From NCBI GenBank assembly GCA_947454705.1, contig CANGKZ010000014.1, positions 1-64,000 on the forward strand: a stretch of 64,000 nt of DNA. Reading direction: 5' to 3'. The DNA comes from Verrucomicrobiota bacterium. Lineage in GTDB: Bacteria > Verrucomicrobiota > Verrucomicrobiia > Limisphaerales > UBA9464. A model generated the notes under the pieces. That model saw only the letters and a list, made by a program, of their open reading frames with translations, had not been told where the DNA came from and did not search any database. The position numbers and the translations under genes were made by a program. Each line of letters begins with the position of its first letter. Position 1 is the first letter of the stretch. This document shows positions 53,643 to 64,000 of this stretch, one piece after another.

Positions 53643-55280
53643 CTAGAGCTCGCGCCACCGGTGGGCGATCGGAATCCGTCGCCCCATTCCGAACGCCTTG
53701 GTGGTGACCTTCAGTCCCGGCGCGGCCTGTCGGCGCTTGTACTCCGCACCGTCGATCAATCGCACCACACGCTTCACCGCCGCTTCCGGAAGCCCCTGCG
53801 CCATCAACTCCGTCGGACTGCGCCCCTGCACCACGTAGCCGTCGAGAATCGCATCCAGCGTGTCGTACGGAGGCAGACTGTCCTGATCGGTCTGATTCGG
53901 CCGCAGCTCGGCACTGGGCGGCTTGGTGATCGAGGCATCCGGAATGATTTCCCGCTCCCGGTTGATCCAGCGGGCCAGCCGGTACACCAGCGTCTTGGGC
54001 ACGTCGGCAATCACCGCCAGCCCGCCGCACATGTCGCCGTACAGTGTGCAATAGCCCACTGCGATCTCGCTCTTGTTGCCCGTGGTCAACAGCAGCGAAC
54101 CAAACTTGTTCGACATCGCCATGAGGATCACCCCGCGCAGACGCGCCTGGATATTCTCCTCGGTGGTGTCCTCCGCGAGCCCGGCAAACAAGGGCGCCAC
54201 GCCGATCTTCACCGATTCAAACGCGTCCTTGATCGCCACCGTCTCGTGCCGGATTCCCAGCGCCAGCGCGAGCGATCGCGCATCGTCGAGACTGCCCTGC
54301 GAGCTGAACTGCGACGGCAGCGAGAGCCCCATCACATTCTCCGCCCCGAGCGCCGACACGGCGAGACACGCCACCACCGCGGAATCAATGCCGCCGCTCA
54401 ATCCCAGCACCGCCTTCTTGAATCCGCACTTGGACAAGTAATCGCGCGTGCCCAAAACCAGGGCGTCGTGAACCAACTGTTCCTCGGCGTACACGCGTTC
54501 CGAATGGCCGCCGGCCATGTCGGTCTCGATCACGCGGAAATCCTCGCGGAAGGCATCGGCCTGCGCGAGCAACGCGCCCTCGGAATCGAGCACGAGGCTT
54601 TGGCCATCGAAGACCAGCTCATCGTTCCCGCCCACCAGATTGCAGTACACCACCGGAACCCCGTGCTTCGACGCCAGGCTTCGAAGCATGGCCAGACGCG
54701 TCCGGTCCTTGCCCAAATGCCACGGCGAAGCCGACAGATTCAAAATCATCCGCGCACCTGCCGCGACCAGCGATGCCGCGGGATTCGGGCGGTAGCGGCG
54801 CTCCGACCAAAAGTCCTCATCGTTCCACAGGTCTTCACAAATGGTGATGCCCACCTTCACCCCGCGAAACTCCACCGGCGTGTTTTCCACCGCGGGCTCG
54901 AACCAGCGGTCTTCGTCAAATACGTCGTAGGTCGGCAACAGCGTCTTGGTGCGCGTCGCCACGATGGCCCCATCGGCGAGCAGCGAGGCGGCATTGGTCC
55001 ACTCGCGTCCAGGCCGGGCCGCATTCACTCCCACGTGCCCCACGAGCAGACCGGTGCGACCGGTTTGCGCGGCAAGGCGGTGCAATGCCGCGTCACCCGC
55101 GGCGGCGAGGCCGGGGCGCAGAAGCAGGTCGCGCGGCGGATAACCGATCAGCGACAACTCGGGGAGAATCACCAGATCCGCCCCCGCCGCAACGCCGCGA
55201 CGATAGGCTTCCAGGATTCGCGCCTCATTGGCCGCGACATCTCCGACCGTGGTGTTGATCTGCGCTAGGGCAATCCGCAT
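53643..55280 (-). CDS. nadE: Glutamine-dependent NAD+ synthetase
   Basis: Last step of NAD synthesis, with an N-terminal nitrilase-type glutaminase. The ATG at 55280 gives 545 residues; the track start at 55289 is a TTG. The glutaminase triad appears as Glu in LPELSLIGYPP, Lys in TKTLLPTYDVFDE and Cys in GITICEDLWND. The synthetase domain begins at LGLSGGIDSAVVACL, with GYCTLYGDMCGGLAVIADVPKT and the C-terminal YKRRQAAPGLKV. It lies downstream of the nadC-birA-coaX genes on the same strand, separated by the DUF192 gene and a repeat. Confidence 0.95.
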   Translation of the reverse strand: MRIALAQINTTVGDVAANEARILEAYRRGVAAGADLVILPELSLIGYPPRDLLLRPGLAAAGDAALHRLAAQTGRTGLLVGHVGVNAARPGREWTNAASLLADGAIVATRTKTLLPTYDVFDEDRWFEPAVENTPVEFRGVKVGITICEDLWNDEDFWSERRYRPNPAASLVAAGARMILNLSASPWHLGKDRTRLAMLRSLASKHGVPVVYCNLVGGNDELVFDGQSLVLDSEGALLAQADAFREDFRVIETDMAGGHSERVYAEEQLVHDALVLGTRDYLSKCGFKKAVLGLSGGIDSAVVACLAVSALGAENVMGLSLPSQFSSQGSLDDARSLALALGIRHETVAIKDAFESVKIGVAPLFAGLAEDTTEENIQARLRGVILMAMSNKFGSLLLTTGNKSEIAVGYCTLYGDMCGGLAVIADVPKTLVYRLARWINREREIIPDASITKPPSAELRPNQTDQDSLPPYDTLDAILDGYVVQGRSPTELMAQGLPEAAVKRVVRLIDGAEYKRRQAAPGLKVTTKAFGMGRRIPIAHRWREL

Positions 55281-55345
55281 GGGTGTCAAAAGCTTCGAAT
55301 CCTCGAATCAAAAACAGAATGGCTAAACCTAAAAGCGGCAGTTCA

Positions 55346-55489
55346 AACCGCAGATGGACGCAGATAAACGCTGATGAAGCGGAAGATGAATCCCTTGCTG
55401 CGCTTCGAATTCATTCGCTTGCCGGGGGAATCTCAATGGCCTCCGTTCCGCGCATTTGAATCTGCGTCCATCTGCGTTCATCTGCGGTT
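55346..55489. repeat. Palindromic intergenic element, CGCAGATGGACGCAGAT family
   Basis: AACCGCAGATGGACGCAGAT opens it and the right end reverse-complemented reads AACCGCAGATGAACGCAGAT. It is about 144 bp, between nadE and the DUF192 gene. It shares its words and a TCCGTTCCG core with the element at 7226-7359 (CACAG instead of CGCAG). Short ORFs inside are not credible genes. Confidence 0.78.
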
Positions 55490-55528
55490 GATTTCTTCCT
55501 CTCTCCGCTTCTTCAAGCCGGCTTGGCC

Positions 55529-56140
55529 TCAGCGGAGGATTGCCCGGCGGCCCAGCACGTCGCGCAACGAACCGGAATCGGTCCGGATGACTGTACCAGG
55601 TTTGATTCCATTGCGTTCAAACCAATCGGGCGCGGTCTCCAGCACGAACTGGATGTTGGCGGACTTCGAGGGCACGGGATCCACCACCTGCTTCTTGAGC
55701 TGAACCACCTCGGTCACCACGCCTTCGGTGTCGATGTACGCCGCAGCGATGTCGAAGCTGACGTTCTTCATGTAGAACGACCGCTGCTCTCCAGTGCCGA
55801 ACGCAAAGATCATCGATTCATTCGGACCGATTCCCTTTCGATGCATGAGCCCGGTGGCCACCTGGGGCAGCGTGGTGCAGACCTCGGCCTCGAGCTCCGC
55901 CGGACCAATCCAGAGGCGCACCCGGGGGAGATCCACCTGCGCGTGGTCGAGATGGTAGTGCGGCTCCTCCACCGCGGCGCGCACCGCATTCGTCGATGCG
56001 ACGGAATTCGTCGGCGTCCCTGCAGCCTTGCCCGAATTCGTCGAAGCAGCCGGAGACGTGGCCGACGCCGGCGCATCGGGTCCGCAGCCGGTCAGCAGGC
56101 CGGCGAGCAGCAGGAACGGAACAGTCAGTGCGAGACGCAT
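55529..56140 (-). CDS. DUF192 lipoprotein
   Basis: The ATG at 56140 gives 203 residues with a lipoprotein signal, MRLALTVPFLLLAGLLTGC. A Ser/Thr/Ala linker (about 20-55) precedes the DUF192 domain: VRLWIGPAELEAEVCTTLPQVATGLMHRKGIG, MIFAFGTGEQRSFYMKNVSFDIAAAYID and VLETAPDWFERNGIKPG. DUF192 domains are small secreted beta-barrels of unknown biochemical role. It starts 32 bp downstream of coaX, so it may belong to that operon. Confidence 0.88.
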   Translation of the reverse strand: MRLALTVPFLLLAGLLTGCGPDAPASATSPAASTNSGKAAGTPTNSVASTNAVRAAVEEPHYHLDHAQVDLPRVRLWIGPAELEAEVCTTLPQVATGLMHRKGIGPNESMIFAFGTGEQRSFYMKNVSFDIAAAYIDTEGVVTEVVQLKKQVVDPVPSKSANIQFVLETAPDWFERNGIKPGTVIRTDSGSLRDVLGRRAILR

Positions 56141-56171
56141 CGGGCGAACATGCGGTGACATGGCCCGCATT

Positions 56172-56963
56172 TCAACCCCGCTTGGGAACCCGTGAGCCAA
56201 CCTGGGCCACAGGCTCGTGATGCGATTTCCAGACGTGCAGCAATCCCTCCAGCGTCAGATTCGCGCGCACCGTATCAATTTCGGGAACCCCGCGGGCAAT
56301 CAACCCGGCATATCCGCCGGTGGCCACCACCGGGAGCCGCCTCACTCCGAGGTCGCGCTTGAGTTCGGTGATCAATCCCTTCACCAGTCCGCGATAGCCG
56401 TGCACGGCGCCGATGCGCATCGCCTGACGCGTGCTCTTGCCGACCGCCGCGCGGGTCTCACGAATCCGGATGCGCGGCAGCAGCGCGGTTTTTTCGTGCA
56501 GGTAATCGGTCATGCACGCGAGGCCCGGGGCGATGATGCCGCCGACGTAGTTGCCCGCCGCATCCACGACGTCAAAGGTCACCGCGGTACCAAAATCGAC
56601 CACCACAGAAGGCGCGCCGAACCGCTGATGCACGGCCACCGCATTGGCCAGTCGATCCTGCCCGATGGTTTTCGGTTTCGGATAACGAATGCCCACCCCG
56701 CGAATGGTCTTCGGCGTGAGCTGGAGCGCTTCGAGCGCGAACAGTTCGCGAACGAGTTGAAGCGCCGGTTTCACCGCTGCCGGTACGACGGAGCACAAGC
56801 AGGCCCCGCGCAGGGAACGGCGTCCCACAAACTTTCGCAGTGCGTCGGACGCGGTCCCGGCCAGCAGGTCGGCAGTCTTGAGATTCACCGTGCGCAGAAT
56901 GGTCCGCGCGCCTCCAAGACCCAGATGCGTGTGGGTGTTGCCGATGTCGATGAGCAGGATCAT
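56172..56963 (-). CDS. coaX: Type III pantothenate kinase
   Basis: First step of coenzyme A synthesis: pantothenate to 4-phosphopantothenate. 263 residues, typical length. Motifs are LLIDIGNTHTHLG (phosphate-binding loop), DFGTAVTFDVVD, GGIIAPGLACM and VVATGGYAGLIA. The type III enzyme needs a monovalent cation and is not feedback-inhibited by CoA. It starts 25 bp downstream of birA on the same strand, a gene order seen in several bacteria. Confidence 0.95.
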   Translation of the reverse strand: MILLIDIGNTHTHLGLGGARTILRTVNLKTADLLAGTASDALRKFVGRRSLRGACLCSVVPAAVKPALQLVRELFALEALQLTPKTIRGVGIRYPKPKTIGQDRLANAVAVHQRFGAPSVVVDFGTAVTFDVVDAAGNYVGGIIAPGLACMTDYLHEKTALLPRIRIRETRAAVGKSTRQAMRIGAVHGYRGLVKGLITELKRDLGVRRLPVVATGGYAGLIARGVPEIDTVRANLTLEGLLHVWKSHHEPVAQVGSRVPKRG

Positions 56964-56988
56964 TTCACGGGCGAACCGCTCGGGCGGT

Positions 56989-58026
56989 TCAGGGTTGAGG
57001 CGGCACCTTTTCCAGAGTCACGTCGCCGCCCACGATGCGTTCGATGCGGCCATGTTCCGAGCGCACCAGCAGCGATCCCTCCTCATCGAGCGCCTCGGCC
57101 GTACCCACGATGAGCCGGTCGCCCATCAGGATTCGCACGCGCTTTCCCAGCGTGGTGCAGCGGCGCATCCATTCATCGCCGATCTCGTGGAAATCCCCCG
57201 TGTTCAACCGGTGGTACGCGGCATCGAGTTCCTTGAGCACGCCGGCAGCGAGTTCTGCGCGATCAATTCGATGACCCGCCTCGGCCTGAAGCGAGGTCGC
57301 GATGGGACGCACTTCTTCGGGAAAACACTCCACCGGCACATTCACATCGATGCCGATGCCCAGCACCACGTGTCGGATGTGATCCAGCTCCGCACCGAGT
57401 TCGATGAGAATCCCCGCGCATTTGCGGGTGCCGAACACGATGTCGTTGGGCCATTTGATTTCCGGGCTCAGACCGGTCTGACGTTCGATCGCGCGCGCGA
57501 CCGCCACGGCGGAAATCACCGTGAGCTGCGTGGCCGCCTGCGGACGCAGGTTCGGCCGCAGCAACACCGAGAACCAGAGCCCGCAGCCATCGGGAGAAAC
57601 CCAACGGCGTCCGAGGCGTCCCCTGCCCTTGGTCTGCGATTCCGCAAACACGGCGATGCCCTCCGACACGCCGTCGCGCGCGAGTTTTTCCACGATGTCG
57701 TTGGTGGAATTGGTTTCACCAAACACGCGAATGTCGCGGCCGATCACGCGCACGCGCCCCATGCGCGACAGCAAATCATCCGCGTGCAGCAGATCCGGCG
57801 TGGCCTTGAGCACGTAGCCCTGATGCGGACTCGCGCCGATTTCGTAGCCGTGTTTGCGCAGTTCCTCGATGCGCGCCCACACCGCCGCGCGGCTAACACC
57901 GAGCTGACGCGCCAGCTCCGCGCCGGACACGCCCACTTCGCCGGCCTGGCGCATCGCTGCAAGGATCCGTCCATCGGCACCCATCTTCGCCGCGGGATCC
58001 AGCAGGGGTTTCGGGGCAAAGTTCAT
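56989..58026 (-). CDS. birA: Bifunctional biotin-protein ligase/transcriptional repressor
   Basis: The ATG at 58026 gives 345 residues; the track start at 58050 is a TTG. The N-terminal winged helix is seen in GVSGAELARQLGVSRAAVWARIEELRKHG, so the protein can act as a biotin-operon repressor as well as ligase. The ligase core has TNSTNDIVEKLARDGVSEG, SQTKGRGRLGRRWVSPDGCGLWFS (biotinyl-AMP loop), IKWPNDIV and GIGIDVNV. It is 4 bp downstream of nadC and 25 bp upstream of coaX, hence part of an operon. Confidence 0.95.
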   Translation of the reverse strand: MNFAPKPLLDPAAKMGADGRILAAMRQAGEVGVSGAELARQLGVSRAAVWARIEELRKHGYEIGASPHQGYVLKATPDLLHADDLLSRMGRVRVIGRDIRVFGETNSTNDIVEKLARDGVSEGIAVFAESQTKGRGRLGRRWVSPDGCGLWFSVLLRPNLRPQAATQLTVISAVAVARAIERQTGLSPEIKWPNDIVFGTRKCAGILIELGAELDHIRHVVLGIGIDVNVPVECFPEEVRPIATSLQAEAGHRIDRAELAAGVLKELDAAYHRLNTGDFHEIGDEWMRRCTTLGKRVRILMGDRLIVGTAEALDEEGSLLVRSEHGRIERIVGGDVTLEKVPPQP

Positions 58027-58030
58027 GCGA

Positions 58031-58882
58031 TCATTCAAAGTCCAATCCAATGTCCACCGCCGGGGCCGAATGGGTCAACGCGCCCACGGAAATAAAATCG
58101 ACGCCCGACTCGGCAATCGCGCGGATGGTGTCCAGGCGCACGCCGCCACTCGCCTCAGTTTTGGAACGTCCGCCAATCTTCGTCACCGCCTCGCGCAATT
58201 GGGCGGGGCTCATGTTGTCGAGCAGGATGATGTCCGCCCCCGCATCCGCAGCCTGAGCGGCTTGTTCAAGGGTGTCGGCCTCCACCTCCACGCGCAGTTT
58301 CGGAAAGGCCGCGCGGGCCCGCGCCACGGCGGCGGCAATGGCGTTGGGCTTCGCATCGACGAGCGCGGCGAGGTGGTTGTCCTTGATGAGAATCAGGTCA
58401 TACAATCCCACGCGGTGATTCGTACCGCCGCCGCAGGTCACGGCGTATTTTTCAAAACGCCGCCAGCCCGGAGTGGTCTTGCGCGTGTCGAGCAACCGCA
58501 CGCCGGTCCCCTCGATCCGACTCATGAACCGATGCGTGATCGAGGCCACGCCGGAGAGCCGCTGGACGTAATTCAGCGCCACTCGCTCCGCGGAAAGCAG
58601 CGCGCGGGTGGATCCTTCGACCGAAAGCAGACAGGTGCCCTTTGGTGCCCGATGCCCGTCCGTGGTGACCCGCGTGACGACCGCATTGGGGTCGAGTTCG
58701 CGAAAGGCGATCTCGGCGAATTGCGATCCGGCGACGGTCAGATCCTCCCGTGCCATCATGCGGGCCAACGATCTCGATTCCAACGGGATGCACGCCAGCG
58801 TCGTGGCATCGCCTGGGCCCAGATCCTCCGCGAGCGCGGTGCGGACGGCCGATCGAATTTCCTGGGGAGTCAACGAACTCAC
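58031..58882 (-). CDS. nadC: Nicotinate-nucleotide pyrophosphorylase (carboxylating)
   Basis: Quinolinate phosphoribosyltransferase, the third step of de novo NAD synthesis. 283 residues from a GTG start ([20 protein letters not shown]); no better ATG is upstream. Motifs are [48 protein letters not shown] and [11 protein letters not shown]. First gene of the nadC-birA-coaX run; nadA and nadB are not in the window. Divergent from ppdK with 163 bp between the starts. Confidence 0.95.
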   Translation of the reverse strand: MSSLTPQEIRSAVRTALAEDLGPGDATTLACIPLESRSLARMMAREDLTVAGSQFAEIAFRELDPNAVVTRVTTDGHRAPKGTCLLSVEGSTRALLSAERVALNYVQRLSGVASITHRFMSRIEGTGVRLLDTRKTTPGWRRFEKYAVTCGGGTNHRVGLYDLILIKDNHLAALVDAKPNAIAAAVARARAAFPKLRVEVEADTLEQAAQAADAGADIILLDNMSPAQLREAVTKIGGRSKTEASGGVRLDTIRAIAESGVDFISVGALTHSAPAVDIGLDFE

Positions 58883-59045
58883 GGGGCGAGGCTGTCGAAA
58901 AGCCGCCCCCGGGAGAACCGCAAACTTCCGGCCAAACCCTCAAATTGCAGGATTTCTCGCCGTTGACGGTTTCCGGGCAATTGATAGGTTCGCGGCTCAA
59001 TTTTCCGGCTTACCGCCAGAACCACGCACTGATCACGTCACAGTT

Positions 59046-61802
<2,757 letters not shown>

Positions 61803-61837
61803 GGAAAGTGATCCGCAAGGATCCCTGCCCCTTTCAC

Positions 61838-61870
61838 AAGGCCGTCCCGAAAACCGGGACGGCCTTTTTT
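61838..61870 (+). terminator. Rho-independent terminator of ppdK
   Basis: A perfect 12-bp stem, AAGGCCGTCCCG / CGGGACGGCCTT, with a 5-base loop is followed by T residues, 35 bp after the stop. Confidence 0.93.
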
Positions 61871-61916
61871 CTTACCGCAATCGATCCCAAGAGAAGTCCC
61901 GAAAAACGCCCCATTT

Positions 61917-62065
61917 GAAAATAGCCCAGGCCTTCAGGCCTGGGATTTGATGCACCAACGCCCCGAGTCCCGGAGGGACGACAGAACCCCACATCTGCCG
62001 TCCCTCCAGGACTCCCAGAAACCCGACACCCGGAGACCCAGGCCTGAAGGCCATGGGCTATTTTC
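61917..62065. repeat. Complete palindromic element with two nested inverted repeats
   Basis: The outer arms (61917-61944 and 62037-62065) match as inverted repeats except for one extra base; both contain CAGGCCTTCAGGCC-type cores and start GAAAATAGCCC. Inner arms GAGTCCCGGAGGGACG and CGTCCCTCCAGGACTC (61965-61985, 61994-62014) pair again around a short loop. A half copy lies at 1823-1893. No ORF of interest, no transposase. It sits directly after the ppdK terminator. Confidence 0.82.
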
Positions 62066-62140
62066 ACCCATCGCACGTTCGTTGCGCACCGGCGCGCAAA
62101 CGCGTGCGCGGTCACAACCCACCCAATCAGTTCTCCTCAG

Positions 62141-62170
62141 AATCCGTGTCTCTCCGTGAAATCCGTGTCT
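62141..62170. repeat. Partial copy of the CACGGAT/CAGATGGAC repeat family
   Basis: AATCCGTGTCTCTCCGTGAAATCCGTGTCT has the same alternating ATCCGTG words as the right arms of the elements at 7226-7359 and 55346-55489, with no opposite arm detected. It is likely a remnant. The rest of the 62066-62270 gap holds no recognisable feature. Confidence 0.5.
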
Positions 62171-62270
62171 CGCTCTCACAGCCCCCATTCTTGGGCGCGT
62201 GGATGAAGCCCACCCCAAGGTCCCTGCTGACAGCCGCAACGATTCTCCTCCACTGTTCCCACCACTCCGC

Positions 62271-63158
62271 ATGAAACGCGTTCACGCCCTCGGCCTCCGC
62301 CTTCTCCTCGGTGTCTTCTGCGCAGCGGCGGCGCTCGGCGCGGAGCCTTCCCCCACTCGCATCGATCGCGACATCGAGTACGCACGCGTCGGCGAGCTGA
62401 CGCTGAAGTTGGATCTGCACCGCCCGTCGAAGGATTCCCAGCTTCCCCTCATCGTGTGGGTCCACGGCGGCGCGTGGCGCTCGGGATCGAAGGAATCGAT
62501 GCCCCTCGGCCCGCTGGTCGAAGCCGGATATCCCGTGGCCAGCGTGGACTATCGACTCTCCACGCAGGCGCGGTTCCCGGCCCAGATTCACGATCTCAAG
62601 GCGGCCATTCGATTCCTCCGCGCCACCGGATCCCGATGGAACCTCGCCACGAAAACCATCGTCATCGCCGGAGATTCCGCCGGAGGACACCTCGCCGCGC
62701 TGGTCGGCGTGTCCAACCATCACGCAGAACTCGAAGGCACCGTCGGAACGCAGCTCAACCAAAGCTCCGACATTCAAGCCATCGTGAGTTTTTACGGCGG
62801 ATCCGATCTCACCACGATCCTCCAACAATCCACACCCAAGGGACTCTCCGTGCGCGTGCCGGCGCTCGATCTCCTGCTCGGCGCGCAGCCCGATGCCGTC
62901 CCCGACCTCGCCCGGCTCGCCAGCCCGGTCTTCCATGTCGATCCCACCGATCCGCCCCTGCTGCTCCTGCACGGCGACCAGGACCCGCAGATGCCCATCA
63001 ACCAGGCGCACGAACTCATGGGCGCCTACCGCAAGGCCAACCGCCCCGTGCAGTTCGAGGTGGTGTACGGAGCCGCCCACGGGGGCGCGCAGTTCTACGA
63101 CTCCGAACGCCTCGCCGCGGTGAAATCATTCCTCGCCCGACACCTGCCTCAACATTGA
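62271..63158 (+). CDS. Secreted alpha/beta-hydrolase (esterase/lipase of the BD-FAE/acetyl-esterase type)
   Basis: The ATG at 62271 gives 295 residues with a signal peptide (ALGLRLLLGVFCAAAALGAEP). The oxyanion-hole motif is VWVHGGAWRSGS, the nucleophile elbow is IAGDSAGGHLAAL, the Asp lies in HGDQDPQMP and the His in AAHGGAQ, so the triad is complete. Such enzymes often de-acetylate or cleave esters on plant or algal polysaccharides. The next gene starts 79 bp downstream on plus. Substrate unknown. Confidence 0.9.
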   Translation: MKRVHALGLRLLLGVFCAAAALGAEPSPTRIDRDIEYARVGELTLKLDLHRPSKDSQLPLIVWVHGGAWRSGSKESMPLGPLVEAGYPVASVDYRLSTQARFPAQIHDLKAAIRFLRATGSRWNLATKTIVIAGDSAGGHLAALVGVSNHHAELEGTVGTQLNQSSDIQAIVSFYGGSDLTTILQQSTPKGLSVRVPALDLLLGAQPDAVPDLARLASPVFHVDPTDPPLLLLHGDQDPQMPINQAHELMGAYRKANRPVQFEVVYGAAHGGAQFYDSERLAAVKSFLARHLPQH

Positions 63159-63237
63159 TGCGAGCGATGCGGAATCACGGAGCTCCGGAATCTGCCTTCT
63201 TCTCCTGCGTTCTGCCGCTAGCCTTCAGTCCCGGAAC

Positions 63238-63993
63238 ATGAACACGCCCTCCAGCCCAGACTCTCCGCTGAAGATTGCCCTCGTCACCGGTGCGTCCCGG
63301 GAGACCGGGCTCGGACGCGAGATCGCGCGTCAGCTCGCGCAGGCCGGATTCCGGGTTCTGCTCACCGCCCGGCAGATCGCCGCCGCGGAAGGCCACGCCG
63401 CCGCGCTGCGCGCCGAGGGACTCGATGTCGTGGCCCATGCCCTCGACGTCACCCAGGACTCCAGCATCACCGCCCTGCGCGCGCACGTGGAGACCACCTA
63501 CGGACACCTCGATGTCCTGATCAACAACGCCGGCAGCTACTACGACGCCGGCGCGACGGCCCTCACCACAGACCTCGCCTACGCGCACGAGGCTCTCGAG
63601 TTGAACCTCTTTGGCGCGTGGCGCATGACCCAGGCCTTTGTACCGCTTTTGGAACGCAGTGCGCATCCCCGCATTGTGAACGTGGGCAGTGTCGCCGGCA
63701 GCTTTGAGGATCCCACGCTGGGGCTTGCCGCGCATCCGCAGGGAGTGCCGAGCTACGGCATTTCCAAGACCGCGCTGCATGCGTTGACCGTGAAGCTCGC
63801 GCTGGAACTCAAGCCTCGGAGAATTCTCGTAAACGTCATCTGTCCCGGATTCGTCGCCTCGCATCCGGGCCTGGAAAAATTCGGAGCGCGCCCCGTTCCC
63901 GACGGTGCCCGCTGCATCGTGTGGGGAGCATTGATTCCCGACGACGGCCCCTCCGGCGGCTTCCACCGCGACGGAAACCCCCTCCCCTGGTAA
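63238..63993 (+). CDS. Short-chain dehydrogenase/reductase
   Basis: 251 residues, complete in the window. It has the Rossmann glycine motif TGASRETGLGREIA, the NNAG motif in INNAGSYYDAG, the catalytic Ser of VGSVAG and YxxxK in YGISKTAL. The C-terminal VICPGFVAS is standard for classical SDRs. Some family members of this size are carbonyl or sugar reductases; the substrate cannot be read from sequence. No signal peptide, so it acts in the cytoplasm, unlike the secreted esterase before it. Confidence 0.9.
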   Translation: MNTPSSPDSPLKIALVTGASRETGLGREIARQLAQAGFRVLLTARQIAAAEGHAAALRAEGLDVVAHALDVTQDSSITALRAHVETTYGHLDVLINNAGSYYDAGATALTTDLAYAHEALELNLFGAWRMTQAFVPLLERSAHPRIVNVGSVAGSFEDPTLGLAAHPQGVPSYGISKTALHALTVKLALELKPRRILVNVICPGFVASHPGLEKFGARPVPDGARCIVWGALIPDDGPSGGFHRDGNPLPW

Positions 63994-64000
63994 TTGGACA

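Overview
The window is about 60% GC and gene-dense. It reads as a chromosomal segment of a Gram-negative, saprophytic bacterium, most likely a Verrucomicrobiota (Limisphaerales/Pedosphaera-like). This is inferred from content, because no rRNA lies in the window. The clues are TAT-exported Gfo/Idh and PhoD proteins, a CotH-like protein, a secreted sulfatase and gluconolactonase, four giant secreted Ig/LamG/delta-60 type proteins with related C-terminal tails, a tiny lipoprotein, near absence of Shine-Dalgarno sequences, and palindromic intergenic repeats. There are no prophage genes, no insertion sequence with a transposase, no CRISPR array, and no tRNA or rRNA that I can see.

Layout. 1-7.2 kb: M20 peptidase, TAT-exported oxidoreductase and a small unknown protein (all minus), then an overlapping PhoD/CotH-like pair (plus). 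7.7-14.9 kb: SWIM-SNF2 helicase and a secreted beta-helix-type protein. 15-27.6 kb, mostly minus: a three-part methyltransferase/glycosyltransferase-like protein, YqgE/AlgH, transketolase, a 1550-residue Ig-repeat protein, the hpt-moaD-moaE operon and an all-alpha dUTPase, with one tiny lipoprotein on plus. 27.8-35.3 kb (plus): a secreted protein with three 239-residue tandem units, then a gluconolactonase, a LarA-type nickel-pincer racemase/epimerase and a sulfatase. 35.3-38.6 kb: a polyprenol-phosphate mannosyltransferase-like enzyme, hisB, and an ECF sigma factor with a putative anti-sigma factor and a small exported protein. 38.7-43.9 kb: gyrB-gyrA. 44-53.6 kb: a REPIN-like repeat, a prenyl synthase, a DUF309 protein, a 2119-residue secreted protein and an acyltransferase. 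53.6-58.9 kb (minus): a cofactor cluster, nadC-birA-coaX-DUF192 lipoprotein-nadE. 59-64 kb (plus): pyruvate phosphate dikinase, a palindromic repeat, an esterase and an SDR oxidoreductase.

Functional threads. Housekeeping genes (gyrBA, nadC/nadE, coaX, birA, hisB, hpt, ppdK, transketolase, prenyl synthase) alternate with an exported inventory suited to polysaccharide breakdown and surface display. The most interesting candidate system is the lactonase-LarA-sulfatase run, which could desulfate a sugar, open its lactone and epimerise the aldonate. Close behind are the C-terminal module shared by the four giant secreted proteins, which may be a sorting or anchoring signal, and three families of palindromic intergenic elements. 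Most long antisense ORFs in the track are GC-driven shadows and were left out.
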